A stretch of 33,017 nt of DNA from Candidatus Enterococcus stercoripullorum (GCA_019120335.1 DWVH01000020.1:1-33017); one strand, 5' to 3'. Positions 9,081 through 18,675 are shown, numbered from the stretch's first letter. Notes: generated by a model not told the origin, from the sequence alone. Numbers and translations: made by a program.

Positions 9081-9110
9081 TTGACAAACGCTTGATGAAT
9101 CAGCTATAAT
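9081..9110 (+). promoter_or_regulatory. rpsD promoter
   Basis: TTGACA (9081-9086), 18-bp spacer, TATAAT (9105-9110): two perfect consensus boxes. Transcription would start near 9117, giving a leader of about 187 nt before rpsD. Confidence 0.88.
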
Positions 9111-9116
9111 GTGCTT

Positions 9117-9303
9117 TGTGTAAAATAATGCAGCAGAAAGATAATAGACCATCCCTAGTTTATCGCTTAACCATAAGTTCAATTGAGTAACCGCGGCTGC
9201 AAAGGTGAAGATTGAAGAATAAACTACATGAAATATGAATTTTTCAAACGGATTATTTTACTCCAACGATATACTATATTTCATACATTGGAGGAATTTT
9301 TAA
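9117..9303 (+). promoter_or_regulatory. rpsD mRNA leader, probable S4 autoregulatory structure
   Basis: Long untranslated leader. CTCCAA (9261-9266) can pair with TTGGAG (9288-9293), which covers the SD GGAGG (9290-9294). ATGAAATAT (9228-9236) is exactly complementary to ATATTTCAT (9276-9284). The two stems interleave (5'A, 5'B, 3'A, 3'B), as in an H-type pseudoknot. S4 represses rpsD through its leader in Bacillus, so autogenous control is the likely role; the precise fold proposed here is my reading. Confidence 0.65.
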
Positions 9304-9915
9304 ATGTCTCGTTACACAGGACCATCATGGAAAATCTCACGCCGTTTAGGTATCTCATTATCAGGTACAGGTAAAGAATTAGCACGTCGCCCATACGCAC
9401 CAGGTCAACATGGACCATCAAGCCGTGGCGCTCGTTCTGAATACGGTCAACAAATGGCTGAAAAACAAAAATTACGTCACATGTACGGAATGAATGAACG
9501 TCAATTCCGTAACTTATTCGTGAAAGCTAGCAAAATCCGCGAAGGTAAACACGGGGTTAACTTCATGATCTTACTAGAACAACGCTTAGATAACGTTGTT
9601 TACCGCTTAGGTCTTGCAACTACTCGTCGTCAAGCACGTCAATTAGTTAACCACGGCCACATCTTAGTAGATGGCAAACGCGTTGATATCCCTTCATACC
9701 ATGTTGAAGTTGGTCAAGTCATCAGCGTTCGTGAAAAATCTCAAAACGTATCAGTAATTAAAGATGCTGTTGAAGCTACTGTTGGACGTCCAGCATTTGT
9801 AAGCTTTGACGAAGAAAAATTAGCTGGTTCATTAACTCGTTTACCAGAACGTGACGAATTATACCCAGAAATCGACGAATCACTAGTTGTCGAATTCTAC
9901 AACAAAAAACTTTAA
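9304..9915 (+). CDS. rpsD: 30S ribosomal protein S4
   Basis: A 203-residue S4, the primary 16S rRNA-binding protein that nucleates assembly of the 30S body. The N-terminal region [16 protein letters not shown] and the basic [17 protein letters not shown] stretch match bacterial S4. The S4 RNA-binding domain spans about residues 93-155 ([20 protein letters not shown], then [18 protein letters not shown]). There are no cysteines, so it is the zinc-free (C-minus) form. As usual in Firmicutes, the gene stands alone with its own promoter, a 187-nt leader and a tight terminator. Codon use is strongly biased, as expected for a highly expressed gene. Confidence 0.98.
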   Translation: MSRYTGPSWKISRRLGISLSGTGKELARRPYAPGQHGPSSRGARSEYGQQMAEKQKLRHMYGMNERQFRNLFVKASKIREGKHGVNFMILLEQRLDNVVYRLGLATTRRQARQLVNHGHILVDGKRVDIPSYHVEVGQVISVREKSQNVSVIKDAVEATVGRPAFVSFDEEKLAGSLTRLPERDELYPEIDESLVVEFYNKKL

Positions 9916-9934
9916 GATTTTCTATCAAGTTTAC

Positions 9935-9969
9935 AAAAAGTCATTCAGTTTTTACTGGATGGCTTTTTT
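9935..9969 (+). terminator. rpsD terminator
   Basis: Fifteen-base arms 9935-9949 and 9954-9968 pair throughout (two G-U wobbles) over a TTTT loop, with the T run 9964-9969. Confidence 0.88.
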
Positions 9970-9974
9970 GTTCG

Positions 9975-10029
9975 AAAAAAATAGGAATAGACAAACAAAT
10001 CTCGCCTACAGATTCATTTGTCTATTTCC
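9975..10029 (-). terminator. citZ terminator
   Basis: Arms 9984-10002 and 10010-10029 form a long imperfect stem. On the minus strand a T run follows (9981-9975 is A7 on the plus strand). It converges on the rpsD terminator. Confidence 0.8.
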
Positions 10030-11394
10030 TTATCTTGCATCTAAATCTACATATTCGATATCTTCCGTTACTTCCATATAAGCAGGACGGATAATCTTTT
10101 GTGTATTCACTAGCTCTTCAATTCGATGCGCTGACCAACCGACAATTCGCGCAATCGCAAAAATCGGCGTATAAAGTTCCTGCGGCAAGCCAAGCATATC
10201 GTATACAAAGCCACTAAAGAAGTCGATATTCGCACTGACTCCTTTATAAATTTTACGTTTTTCAGAAATCACTTCTGGTGCAATCCGTTCCACCATTGAA
10301 TAGAGCTCAAACTCCTTCGATGCTGCACTCCCTTTTTCTTCAGCTAATTTGGATACATAACGTTTGAAGATGGATGCCCGGGGATCATTATTTGAATAGA
10401 TTGCATGCCCCATCCCATAAATCAACCCTTTATGATCGAAAGCTTGTTTATTCAAGACTGCCGTTAAATAATTACGAACATCTTCTTCGGTATAATCTTT
10501 GGGTAAATGTTCTTTCATATCTGCCATCATCTGCGTTACCTTGATATTGGCACCCCCATGTTTTGGTCCCTTTAATGAACCTAAAGCCGCCGCAATCGTT
10601 GAATACGTATCAGTCCCACTAGAAGTAACCACCCGTGTTGTAAAAGTAGAATTATTCCCGCCTCCGTGTTCCATATGCAAGACCAGAGCCATATCTAAAG
10701 TCTGCGCTTCTTGCTTGGTATATTTTTGGTCAGGTCGTAACATTTTCAAAATGACTTCCGCTGTACTCAAATCACCTTTTGGATTATGAATATACATACT
10801 TTCACCTTGGTCGTAGTGATTGTACGCATGATAAGCATAAATCGCAATCATCGGAAAAACACTAATCAACATCAAGGATTGATCTAAGACATTTTCAATT
10901 GAGATATCATCCGCCTTTTGATCATAGCTAGCCAAAGTTAAAATACTACGCGCCAAGGAATTCATAATATTGGCAGAGGGAGCCTTCATGATGACATCTC
11001 GTACAAAATTTGTAGGCAAAGTTCGCCGAGCATTCAATTCTGCTTTAAACTGCTTCAACTCCGATGCGCTTGGAAGGTTACCAAAAAGTAATAAATATGC
11101 AACTTCTTCAAATCCATACCGATTCTGTGAAACAAAACCTTCTACCAGTTCATTGATATCTATTCCACGATAACGCAGCTCACCACGCTCAGAAACCACT
11201 TCTCCATTGACTTTCTTATCCGGATAAATTGTAGAAATCGTCGTTAAGCCTGCTAAGACACCTTTCCCATTTTCGTCACGCAAGCCTCTTTTTACTTGAT
11301 ACCTTGTATAAAGTTGCATTTCTATCTTATCATTTTCCTGACATAACAATGATAGTTTTGTCACATATTCTTCTTTATTTTTGGCATTCGTCAT
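10030..11394 (-). CDS. citZ: Citrate synthase
   Basis: A 454-residue type-II citrate synthase that condenses acetyl-CoA and oxaloacetate. The catalytic triad regions are visible: H243 in LHMEHGGGNNST, H330 in GMGHAIYSNNDPR and D391 in IDFFSG; RYRGIDI near 75 is also typical. It is longer than Bacillus CitZ (about 370 residues) by an N-terminal extension of roughly 35-40 residues and insertions, as in one of the longer citrate/2-methylcitrate synthase lineages. Methylcitrate synthase is less likely because aconitase and isocitrate dehydrogenase are divergent neighbours. The ATG at 11394 is preferred; a GTG one codon upstream shares the AGAAGGG site. Confidence 0.92.
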   Translation of the reverse strand: MTNAKNKEEYVTKLSLLCQENDKIEMQLYTRYQVKRGLRDENGKGVLAGLTTISTIYPDKKVNGEVVSERGELRYRGIDINELVEGFVSQNRYGFEEVAYLLLFGNLPSASELKQFKAELNARRTLPTNFVRDVIMKAPSANIMNSLARSILTLASYDQKADDISIENVLDQSLMLISVFPMIAIYAYHAYNHYDQGESMYIHNPKGDLSTAEVILKMLRPDQKYTKQEAQTLDMALVLHMEHGGGNNSTFTTRVVTSSGTDTYSTIAAALGSLKGPKHGGANIKVTQMMADMKEHLPKDYTEEDVRNYLTAVLNKQAFDHKGLIYGMGHAIYSNNDPRASIFKRYVSKLAEEKGSAASKEFELYSMVERIAPEVISEKRKIYKGVSANIDFFSGFVYDMLGLPQELYTPIFAIARIVGWSAHRIEELVNTQKIIRPAYMEVTEDIEYVDLDAR

Positions 11395-11445
11395 CACTAA
11401 ATCCCTTCTTCCTTCGTAATATTCGGATAATTCTATTTGAATATC

Positions 11446-11474
11446 ATTATAACACGATAATGAAAAAATGAAAT
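11446..11474 (-). promoter_or_regulatory. Probable citZ promoter
   Basis: Minus strand -10 TATAAT (11451-11446), with only a weak -35 (ATTTCA, 11474-11469) at 17-bp spacing. A weak -35 may mean that an activator is needed. It is back-to-back with the acnA promoter. Confidence 0.5.
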
Positions 11475-11490
11475 AATTTTAATAAAAAAG

Positions 11491-11519
11491 TTTACAAAGT
11501 TTTCTGAAAATCGTATAAT
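11491..11519 (+). promoter_or_regulatory. acnA-icd promoter
   Basis: TTTACA (11491-11496), 17-bp spacer, TATAAT (11514-11519), 44 bp ahead of acnA. The space between this and the citZ -10 is very A/T-rich and could hold a shared regulator site, but no clear CcpA, CcpC or CodY box was recognised. Confidence 0.72.
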
Positions 11520-11563
11520 TATGCTAGTTATAACGTATTTTTATCACAGAAAGGACGAGCGCT

Positions 11564-14233
11564 ATGACCTTTAAAAGCCAATTAATCGTAAATCAACAAC
11601 CTTTCCATTATATTGACTTAGTTAAAATTGCCGAACATTATCAAGAAAATATCCACAAACTTCCATATGCTATACGTATCTTATTAGAAAGTGTCGCACG
11701 CCATCAAAACGAAGAAATCACCGAAGAAGCGTTAAAATATTTGATTCACTATGATGCGAAAAATCCTACAGGGGTGATTCCTTTTAAAGTAGAGCGGGTC
11801 GTTTTGCAAGATTTTACTGGCGTACCTGCAGTTGTCGACCTTGCAGCAATGCGTGATGCGATGGTCAAATTAGGCGGTTCAGCCAAAGAAATCAACCCTG
11901 AAATCCCTGTTACCTTAGTTGTCGATCACTCTGTTCAAGTCGATGCTTTTGGTAATCCGCAAGCCATCACCTTAAATACTGAGCGCGAATTTGAACGCAA
12001 TATGGAACGTTATCAATTTTTAAAATGGGCGCAAGGATCTTTTGAAAACTTTGATGTCGTCCCTCCTGAAACTGGGATTATTCATCAGGTCAATATTGAA
12101 TCACTATCCCCTGTTGTCATCGAAAAAGAAGGTCTGCTATTCCCAGATACCCTTCAAGGAACCGACTCACATACCACGATGATTAATGGTTTAGGTGTGC
12201 TCGGCTGGGGAGTCGGTGGAATTGAAGCTGAGGCCGCCATTTTAGGAGAAGCTTCTTACTTCCCTACGCCTGAAGTCATTGGCGTTCGTTTTACCGGTCA
12301 ACTCGCGACGGGCACAACCGCCACTGACCTAGCCCTTTTTGTCACTGAAACTTTACGTAATGAAAAAGTCGTTGGGAAATTTGTCGAATATTTCGGACCA
12401 AGCTACCATCAATTAAGCCTTGCTGACCGTGCCACTTTAGCAAATATGGCACCTGAATACGGAGCAACTTGCGGCTACTGTCCAATTGACCAAGAAACTT
12501 TAGACTATTTAGCTTTAACCGGCAGAACGCCTGAATTGATTGCCCAAGTAGAAGCCTATGCCAAAGCTAACCAACTATTCTATGATGAAGAGCAAGAAGC
12601 AACTTATACCAAGGTTATCGAAATTGATTTAAGTCAAATCGAACCTTCTCTTGCTGGGCCAAAACGTCCACAAGATCGTATCAGCCTATCCCAAGTCGCC
12701 CAAAATTTCACTCAATCTGTCACTGCGCCAAGTGGTCCTAAAGGCTTTGGTTTACCTGAAGAAGAATTAACCAAACAAACCACGATTCATTGGCAAGATG
12801 GCACGACGGATACCTTAAAGACCGGTGATTTATTACTAGCGGCGATTACTAGCTGTACCAACACAAGTAATCCATCCGTTTTAATGACTGCTGGACTATT
12901 AGCTAAAAAAGCTGTTGAAAAAGGATTAACTGGCCCTAAATATGTCAAAACTTCTCTCGCACCTGGCTCTAAAGTAGTAACAAGCTATCTAAAGGCAAGT
13001 GGTTTACTTCCCTATTTTGAACAATTAGGATTCTATCTCGTAGGCTATGGATGCACTACTTGTATCGGAAATTCTGGTCCATTAGATGAAGAAGTTACCC
13101 AGGCAGTGACAGATAGCCAACTCCTAGCAAGTGCCGTACTTTCTGGTAACCGCAACTTTGAAGGGCGGATTCATCCATTAATTAAAGCCAACTATCTCGC
13201 TTCTCCACCACTAGTTGTCGCTTATGCTATTTGTGGAACGGTGCGCAAAGATTTAACCAAAGAAAGCCTAGGTACTGATAAAGAAGGCAAGCCAGTCTAC
13301 TTAAAAGACATTTGGCCAAGTAGCGAAGAAGTCGAAAGCTATATTCAAAAATACGTCTCAAAAGAAGCCTTTAAAGCGGCCTATGCACACTTATTTGATG
13401 CCAATGAACGTTGGAATGAAATCCAAACGACAAGCAGTGATTGTTATGCCTGGGATGAAAATTCGACCTACATCGCCAATCCACCATTCTTTGAAGATTT
13501 AAGTGCTGAATTACCTAGTCATGCTGCTTTAGAAAATCTCAGAGTATTAGCCAAATTAGGCGATTCCGTCACAACCGACCATATTTCGCCAGCCGGTAGC
13601 ATCGGGTTAGATTCGACAGCTGGAAAATATTTAAGTAGCCGAAATGTAAAATACCGCGATTTTAACTCCTTTGGTTCAAGACGTGGTCACCATGAAGTAA
13701 TGATGCGCGGAACTTTGGCTAATATTCGCTTGCAAAACCAACTTGTACCAGAAATTAGTGGGGGTTTCACACGTTTCTTACCTACTGATGAAGTGATGAG
13801 TATGTATGATGCGGCGATGAACTATCAAAAACAAAACATTGGGACGATTATCTTAGCGGGGAAAGATTACGGCATGGGCTCTTCACGTGACTGGGCTGCC
13901 AAAGGAACACAATTACTTGGAGTGAAAGCGGTCATTGCTGAAAGTTTTGAACGAATTCATCGCTCGAACCTTGTCATGATGGGCTTAATCCCACTTGAAT
14001 ACACCAATCAAGAAACCGCTCAAAGTCTTGGCTTAACCGGCGAAGAAGTCTTTTGTATTGATTTTCCTGAAAAGCCACAAATCAATCAAGCTATTACTGT
14101 GACTGCCCAAAATAAAGACGGAAAAACCATTACCTTTACCACAAAATTGCGGTTTGATTCCCCAGCTGATTTGCGTTACTACCAAAACGGCGGTATCTTA
14201 CCAATGATTATTAGAAAACAAGCAACGAAATAA
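11564..14233 (+). CDS. acnA: Aconitate hydratase
   Basis: An 889-residue monomeric aconitase of the AcnA/IRP1 type that interconverts citrate and isocitrate. The three [4Fe-4S] ligands are C431 in [11 protein letters not shown] and C497/C500 in [12 protein letters not shown]. Other active-site segments are [20 protein letters not shown] near residue 200, [13 protein letters not shown], and [16 protein letters not shown] in the swivelling C-terminal domain. The start ATG follows AAAGGACG. It is 16 bp ahead of icd, with which it is surely co-transcribed, and divergent from citZ. Length and all motifs are intact. An RNA-binding moonlighting role is known for the family but cannot be judged here. 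Confidence 0.97.
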   Translation: MTFKSQLIVNQQPFHYIDLVKIAEHYQENIHKLPYAIRILLESVARHQNEEITEEALKYLIHYDAKNPTGVIPFKVERVVLQDFTGVPAVVDLAAMRDAMVKLGGSAKEINPEIPVTLVVDHSVQVDAFGNPQAITLNTEREFERNMERYQFLKWAQGSFENFDVVPPETGIIHQVNIESLSPVVIEKEGLLFPDTLQGTDSHTTMINGLGVLGWGVGGIEAEAAILGEASYFPTPEVIGVRFTGQLATGTTATDLALFVTETLRNEKVVGKFVEYFGPSYHQLSLADRATLANMAPEYGATCGYCPIDQETLDYLALTGRTPELIAQVEAYAKANQLFYDEEQEATYTKVIEIDLSQIEPSLAGPKRPQDRISLSQVAQNFTQSVTAPSGPKGFGLPEEELTKQTTIHWQDGTTDTLKTGDLLLAAITSCTNTSNPSVLMTAGLLAKKAVEKGLTGPKYVKTSLAPGSKVVTSYLKASGLLPYFEQLGFYLVGYGCTTCIGNSGPLDEEVTQAVTDSQLLASAVLSGNRNFEGRIHPLIKANYLASPPLVVAYAICGTVRKDLTKESLGTDKEGKPVYLKDIWPSSEEVESYIQKYVSKEAFKAAYAHLFDANERWNEIQTTSSDCYAWDENSTYIANPPFFEDLSAELPSHAALENLRVLAKLGDSVTTDHISPAGSIGLDSTAGKYLSSRNVKYRDFNSFGSRRGHHEVMMRGTLANIRLQNQLVPEISGGFTRFLPTDEVMSMYDAAMNYQKQNIGTIILAGKDYGMGSSRDWAAKGTQLLGVKAVIAESFERIHRSNLVMMGLIPLEYTNQETAQSLGLTGEEVFCIDFPEKPQINQAITVTAQNKDGKTITFTTKLRFDSPADLRYYQNGGILPMIIRKQATK

Positions 14234-14249
14234 GAAAAGAGGTCAGAAG

Positions 14250-15512
14250 ATGAGTTATTTATCAATCAAAGACGGACAACTACAAGTACCCAATCAATTA
14301 ACTGTCCCTTTTATTCAAGGAGATGGCATCGGTCCAGAAATTTGGCAAGCTTCCAAAAAAGTCATTGATACTGCCATTTATAAAGCCTATCACGGACAAA
14401 AAACCATTCAGTGGCAAGAAATTTATGCTGGACAAACGGCTTTTGAAAAATTTGGCACCTATCTTCCTGATGAAACTTTAGCAACGATTAAAGAAGCTAA
14501 ACTCGCTTTAAAAGGACCCTTAATGACACCTATTGGAGAGGGATTTCGCTCATTAAACGTGACCTTGCGCCAAACGCTTGATTTATTTGCTTGTGTGCGT
14601 CCTGTTCGCTATTTTTCCGGCGTTCCTAGTCCTTTAAAACATCCTGAAAAAACAGATATGGTCATCTTCCGCGAAAATACTGAAGATGTCTATGCAGGAA
14701 TCGAGTTTCTCGCTGGTCAAGCAGAAACGACACAACTAATCGAAGTGTTAAAAACACAATTTGGTGTCCAAAAAATTCGTTTCCCACAAACTTCATCGAT
14801 TGGAATCAAACCCGTATCCAAAGAAGGAAGCCAACGTCTAATTGCCGCTGCGATTGACTATGCATTAGCGAATAAGCGAAAATCTGTCACCTTAGTGCAT
14901 AAAGGTAATATCATGAAGTTTACCGAGGGACATTTCAAAAAGTGGGGCTATGATTTAGCAGAGGAAAAATATACCGATGTATGCTTTACCATGCAGACAT
15001 TTGAAAAATTAACAAAAACGCAAGGCAAAGAAGCCGCTCAAAAGGCCCTTAATGATGCCCAAAAAGCTGGCAAATTGATCATTAAAGATGTGATTGCAGA
15101 TAATTTCTTACAACAAATCTTACTTTATCCAGAAAAATATGATGTGATTGCGACGTGTAACTTAAATGGTGATTATATTTCTGACGCCTTAGCTGCTCAA
15201 GTTGGCGGTATCGGCATCGCACCTGGTGGAAATATCAATTATCACACCGGACACGCAATTTTTGAAGCTACTCATGGCACGGCACCCGATATCGCCGGTC
15301 AAGGAAAAGCCAATCCATGTTCGCTACTCTTATCTGCTTGCATGATGCTTGATTATGTCGGTTGGCAGGCAGCGAGTCATCGCATTATTTGCGCGATTGA
15401 ACATGCCATTCGCAATAAAACAGTCACCAGTGATTTTGCCCAAGCGATGAAAGAGGTCACGCTACTTTCCACTCAAGAATTTGGTGACTTACTCGTTGAC
15501 TTAATGGAATAA
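14250..15512 (+). CDS. icd: Isocitrate dehydrogenase, predicted NAD-dependent
   Basis: A 420-residue homodimeric isocitrate dehydrogenase of the E. coli Icd type, giving 2-oxoglutarate. Substrate residues are seen in RSLNVTLRQ (equivalent of the regulatory Ser113), [13 protein letters not shown] and the metal-binding DVIADN and NLNGDYISD segments. At the coenzyme site the NADP determinants of E. coli Icd (K344, Y345, V351, Y391, R395) are replaced by D347, I348, A354, S394 and Q398. Asp-Ile is the pattern of NAD-specific enzymes. With citZ and acnA it completes the route to glutamate. RBS AAAGAGGTC; terminator directly downstream. Confidence 0.95.
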   Translation: MSYLSIKDGQLQVPNQLTVPFIQGDGIGPEIWQASKKVIDTAIYKAYHGQKTIQWQEIYAGQTAFEKFGTYLPDETLATIKEAKLALKGPLMTPIGEGFRSLNVTLRQTLDLFACVRPVRYFSGVPSPLKHPEKTDMVIFRENTEDVYAGIEFLAGQAETTQLIEVLKTQFGVQKIRFPQTSSIGIKPVSKEGSQRLIAAAIDYALANKRKSVTLVHKGNIMKFTEGHFKKWGYDLAEEKYTDVCFTMQTFEKLTKTQGKEAAQKALNDAQKAGKLIIKDVIADNFLQQILLYPEKYDVIATCNLNGDYISDALAAQVGGIGIAPGGNINYHTGHAIFEATHGTAPDIAGQGKANPCSLLLSACMMLDYVGWQAASHRIICAIEHAIRNKTVTSDFAQAMKEVTLLSTQEFGDLLVDLME

Positions 15513-15521
15513 TCAATCAAT

Positions 15522-15553
15522 AAACTAGCTACAAAGAAAAGTAGCTAGTTTTT
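15522..15553 (+). terminator. acnA-icd terminator
   Basis: AAACTAGCTAC (15522-15532) is exactly complementary to 15541-15551, with an 8-nt loop and a T run to 15553. Confidence 0.88.
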
Positions 15554-15615
15554 ATTTCTCATCAAACTTAAAACATGATAGAATACAAATAAACAACAAA
15601 TGCAGGAGGTGTGCT

Positions 15616-16410
15616 ATGGATTTTCGTGAATTAGATGCTTTAAAATGCAAAATGGATCAATTTCGTCCACTGACAAAAGGGCAAGTTGAAGCAATTGAAC
15701 GCGAAAAAAAGATTGAACACGTTTGGTCTTCTAATGCACTCGAAGGTGGTACCTTAGACAAATATGAGACAGCAGCCATCTTAGAAACAGGTGCTACGAT
15801 ACATGCTACACCTGTCAAAGAAATTTTAGAAACGCTTGATTTAGGAAAAGCTTTTGATTTTGTTTACGAACTAGCCTTAGGACAGGTGCCCTTAAACGAA
15901 GAAATCATCCAAAAAATCAATCAACTCGTAACTATCAAATCCGCGGATAAAGTTGAATTAGCAGGAATGTAACGACTTAATGCAGCTTATCCGTATGGTG
16001 TAGTCGGTGTTCATTACACAGATCCTTACCTGATTCGTCAAGAGATGGCCAACTTAATCTATTGGGCACAAGAAATCGCACCTACCTTGCATCCAGTTGA
16101 ATATGCAGCCTTACTTCATCAAAAATTTGTGAGTATCCATCCATTCACTGATGGTAATGGTCGGACAACCAGACTTTTAATGGAATTTGCGCTGACAAGC
16201 AATGGTTTTCCAATCACAAATATTCAGCCAGACAAAAAATCTAGACAAATTTATATGGAAACTCTCGCCAACACACAACGAACAGGAGATACTGAACCAT
16301 TTGTGGCATTAGTGGCAAATTATGTGAAAGAAGAGCTAGAAATGCGCATTCGAATTTTGGAATTAAACGAAAAAAATATCCGCGAAGCAAAAAGCAAAAC
16401 AACCAGCTAG
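15616..16410 (+). pseudogene. Fic-family AMPylase gene interrupted by an in-frame stop
   Basis: Reading from ATG 15616 (SD AGGAGGTG) gives 118 codons, then TAA at 15970-15972. The same frame continues without a break for 145 more codons to 16410. Together they make one 264-codon Fic protein. The N-terminal half has the inhibitory-helix motif SNALEG ([S/T]xxxE[G/N], class II arrangement). The second half has the catalytic loop HPFTDGNGRTTR, an exact HxFx[D/E]GNGRxxR. Fic enzymes transfer AMP to protein hydroxyls. The stop falls in GM*RLN, where family members usually have a tyrosine (AGxYR), so a single base change TAT/TAC to TAA explains it. The ATG at 16045 has no suitable SD. It could also be a sequencing error. 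Confidence 0.85.
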
Positions 16411-16439
16411 GTGTAAAACACATACAACTAGCTGGCTTT
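16403..16439. terminator. Bidirectional terminator between fic and the phosphoesterase gene
   Basis: CCAGCTAG (16403-16410) pairs exactly with CTAGCTGG (16428-16435). CTTTTCTT follows on the plus strand and TTGTTTTGC on the minus strand. The fic stop codon lies inside the left arm. It serves two convergent units. Confidence 0.65.
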
Positions 16440-16441
16440 TC

Positions 16442-16981
16442 TTATTGTTCTTGTTTGCGTTTAGCTACCAATTCCAAAATTTGTGTCTGACTAATCGGTG
16501 TAAAATCTAACATATCCGCTCCTACGTTCACAGCATTCGGACCTAGCGTTTTAGCAAAGTACGCTGAATGATTGTTATGCACATGACCGTAAATTAAGAT
16601 ACTGTCACGAAAATAACCTTCCCACTCTAAAATCGGGTAATGAAACAGGACGTATTGTCGCTTGTTTTCTTTAAAGGTATGATAGTCCTTCACCCATTCA
16701 AAAAGCGTGGTGTCGAATTCTGGCTGATATAAATATTTCTCATGATTTCCGCGAATCAGATACTTTCTACCTCTCAAGCGCCGCAATAATTCATTGGCTT
16801 CTTGCGCACTTCCTTTATATAAAAAATCACCAACAATAAAAACCTCATCTTTTGGCCGCACGACACGATTCCAACGTCTAATCATCGTTTCATGCATCTC
16901 GGTTAAATTTGCAAAAGGTCTATTGCTCATTTCAATAATTGATTCATGGCAAAAATGTAAATCCGCAATAAAAAACTTCAT
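16442..16981 (-). CDS. Small calcineurin-like metallophosphoesterase
   Basis: A 179-residue compact phosphoesterase. The dinuclear metal motifs are in order: D7/H9 in IADLHFCHES, GDFLYKGS near 51, GNHE near 78, HYPI near 112 and GHVHN near 132. It resembles the YfcE-like or phage-type single-domain phosphoesterases, whose substrates are mostly unknown (phosphodiesters or nucleotides). Its SD (GGAGGGATAGGG) is strong. It is the last gene of a three-gene minus-strand unit, 21 bp after the ADP-ribose glycohydrolase gene, which suggests a role in removing nucleotide-derived modifications, but this is inference from context only. Confidence 0.82.
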   Translation of the reverse strand: MKFFIADLHFCHESIIEMSNRPFANLTEMHETMIRRWNRVVRPKDEVFIVGDFLYKGSAQEANELLRRLRGRKYLIRGNHEKYLYQPEFDTTLFEWVKDYHTFKENKRQYVLFHYPILEWEGYFRDSILIYGHVHNNHSAYFAKTLGPNAVNVGADMLDFTPISQTQILELVAKRKQEQ

Positions 16982-17002
16982 CCCTATCCCTCCACATTTA
17001 GC

Positions 17003-17836
17003 TTACATCTGACTCAAAACCTTTTGAAAAGCGATTTGATTTCTTTGGTCATACGGTGGACAATAAATCGCAAATTCAATCGTTTGAAAAGCTTTAGAAA
17101 AATCGTGAATCGCACGTATCATCCCTTTTGCAACAATTTCTGAAGGATTTCCAAAGGCGCCACATCCAAAGGCACCTAGTATCATGACTTCTACATTTTG
17201 CGTTTGGGCTACAGCTAAAATTTTGCGACAACGATTTTCATGAATTTGCGCCAATTCATCTGGTAAAATCATCTGACTGCTATGATTCAGATTCGGTGCT
17301 GCACACGTAATGACATCCACTTTTTGCCAGTAATGTTCGGGCAAAGTGGTCGGAAAAGCTGTATCTGACTTAAAAATCACAACATCAGGTGTATAAATCA
17401 AGTCATCATTATAGGTAAAATCCATCTGTCCGCTTCGTAATTGTTGACGATGGGGATGGTAAAACGCTCGCAGCATCCCTTGGTCGGTCAAATTAGCATA
17501 AAGCGTACTTGTCCGACATAGACATTCCTCTTGCGCATTACTGCCACCGACAACACCGCCCCCTGGATTCGTCGCTGAAGCAAAATTTAGTACGGCCACT
17601 TTCTTATCAGGATATTGCATCGCCGCTTGGAAAGTCCGTTTATCCGATAGTACGATTAATGCATCTTGGATATACCGTGGCTGCTGATTATTGGCTAACA
17701 CTTGATTGGCTGGTACAAAAAATTGTTTGCTAAGACTTTCTTGAACAGCTTGACGTAAAAATGGATTTTGTTGATAAAAATGATAGGTATCTTCAAAAAT
17801 TTCAATACGTTTGTTGGTTGCTTCAAACTGATTCAT
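17003..17836 (-). CDS. Bacterial-type poly(ADP-ribose) glycohydrolase (TIGR02452 family)
   Basis: A 277-residue macrodomain-fold protein. NFASATNPGGGVVGGSNAQE (84-103) contains the PARG signature GGG (92-94) followed seven residues later by QEE (102-104), which holds the catalytic glutamates. LGAFGCGAFGNP near 200 is the phosphate-binding loop. Family members cut ribose-ribose bonds in poly(ADP-ribose) and reverse ADP-ribosylation. The surrounding unit (PPP phosphatase upstream, small phosphoesterase downstream, Fic remnant opposite) is rich in enzymes handling nucleotide modification. No ADP-ribosyltransferase is visible in the window, so its natural substrate is unknown. RBS AAAGGAAAG. Confidence 0.85.
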   Translation of the reverse strand: MNQFEATNKRIEIFEDTYHFYQQNPFLRQAVQESLSKQFFVPANQVLANNQQPRYIQDALIVLSDKRTFQAAMQYPDKKVAVLNFASATNPGGGVVGGSNAQEECLCRTSTLYANLTDQGMLRAFYHPHRQQLRSGQMDFTYNDDLIYTPDVVIFKSDTAFPTTLPEHYWQKVDVITCAAPNLNHSSQMILPDELAQIHENRCRKILAVAQTQNVEVMILGAFGCGAFGNPSEIVAKGMIRAIHDFSKAFQTIEFAIYCPPYDQRNQIAFQKVLSQM

Positions 17837-17853
17837 AGACGCTCTTTCCTTTC

Positions 17854-18675
17854 CTAATTCGATCGCTCATTTAGTCGATATTCATGCCAAGTATCAGCTA
17901 TTTTTTCAAAAGAGGTATACTGTTTACTCTGCGTGTCATAGACTAAAACGGGCACTTTGCCACTCTTATTCACATAACCATCGATAAAATAATGACTGGC
18001 TTGGTCGAAATATACCCGACCCAGATATCCCTCATCGCCTGCAACGAAGGACGAACGAAAATGACCGCAAATAATCGTCTTGTAAAATTTTCCCGTCGTA
18101 AATGGATACTTGCAAGTAAAAATTTCTGACGCAGTTGCTGATTTCCAGTATTCACCGGCTTCTTCATCCACTCCCGCATGAACAAAAATTTGCGTTGGCG
18201 TTTCGACATAACGTGGAAACTGATATTTACGTTTTAACCAGGTCAATAATTTTTGATGCTCAGGAGCGTTTAAAAGATTTTCCCGTAATTTTTCTTCAAT
18301 CGCTTGTAAACGTACATGGATATTAGGTGCATCACCTTGACTATTTAAGATAGCTTGAAAGTCACGCTCTGTAAAAAAGCTTTCAATCGTCTCTATCCCC
18401 ATATTCATCGCATATCCGATATAGGCACTTTCCGGTTCAAATAGCCAGTCACAAAACCATTCATCATGATTGCCTAACAGCACCGTTACTTGGTCAGGAT
18501 GACGCGTTTCAAAGTCCATAATTGTTTGCAGCACCTGACAAGAATGCCGTCCACGATCCACATAATCCCCTAAAAAAATCACCCTATCTTCTGGCTTGAG
18601 AGTTATCAATGTCAATGCTTCCTTTAACGGTGATAAACAACCATGAATATCACTTAATGCATAAATTTTTCCCAT
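17854..18675 (-). CDS. PPP-type metallophosphatase (Ser/Thr phosphatase or Ap4A-hydrolase-like)
   Basis: A 273-residue member of the phosphoprotein phosphatase superfamily: SDIHG (8-12), GDYVDRG near 38 and GNHDEW near 72, followed by a VHAG box and an ICGHF box. These are the metal ligands of PrpE/ApaH-like enzymes, which remove phosphate from proteins or split diadenosine polyphosphates. The ATG at 18675 is chosen because GAGGTG lies six bases before it; GTG 18684 is also in frame but would sit on the SD. It is the first gene of the unit, 17 bp before the glycohydrolase gene. A TATAAT -10 at 18700-18695 (minus) is the likely promoter. Confidence 0.83.
   Translation of the reverse strand: MGKIYALSDIHGCLSPLKEALTLITLKPEDRVIFLGDYVDRGRHSCQVLQTIMDFETRHPDQVTVLLGNHDEWFCDWLFEPESAYIGYAMNMGIETIESFFTERDFQAILNSQGDAPNIHVRLQAIEEKLRENLLNAPEHQKLLTWLKRKYQFPRYVETPTQIFVHAGVDEEAGEYWKSATASEIFTCKYPFTTGKFYKTIICGHFRSSFVAGDEGYLGRVYFDQASHYFIDGYVNKSGKVPVLVYDTQSKQYTSFEKIADTWHEYRLNERSN

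Noticed and set aside
9887-10081. A 64-codon plus-strand frame overlapping the rpsD end
   Set aside because: It runs through two terminators and has no ribosome binding site.
16045-16410. Independent gene for the Fic catalytic half
   Set aside because: The frame is continuous with the upstream half apart from one stop, and the ATG lacks a properly spaced SD, so one broken gene is the simpler reading.
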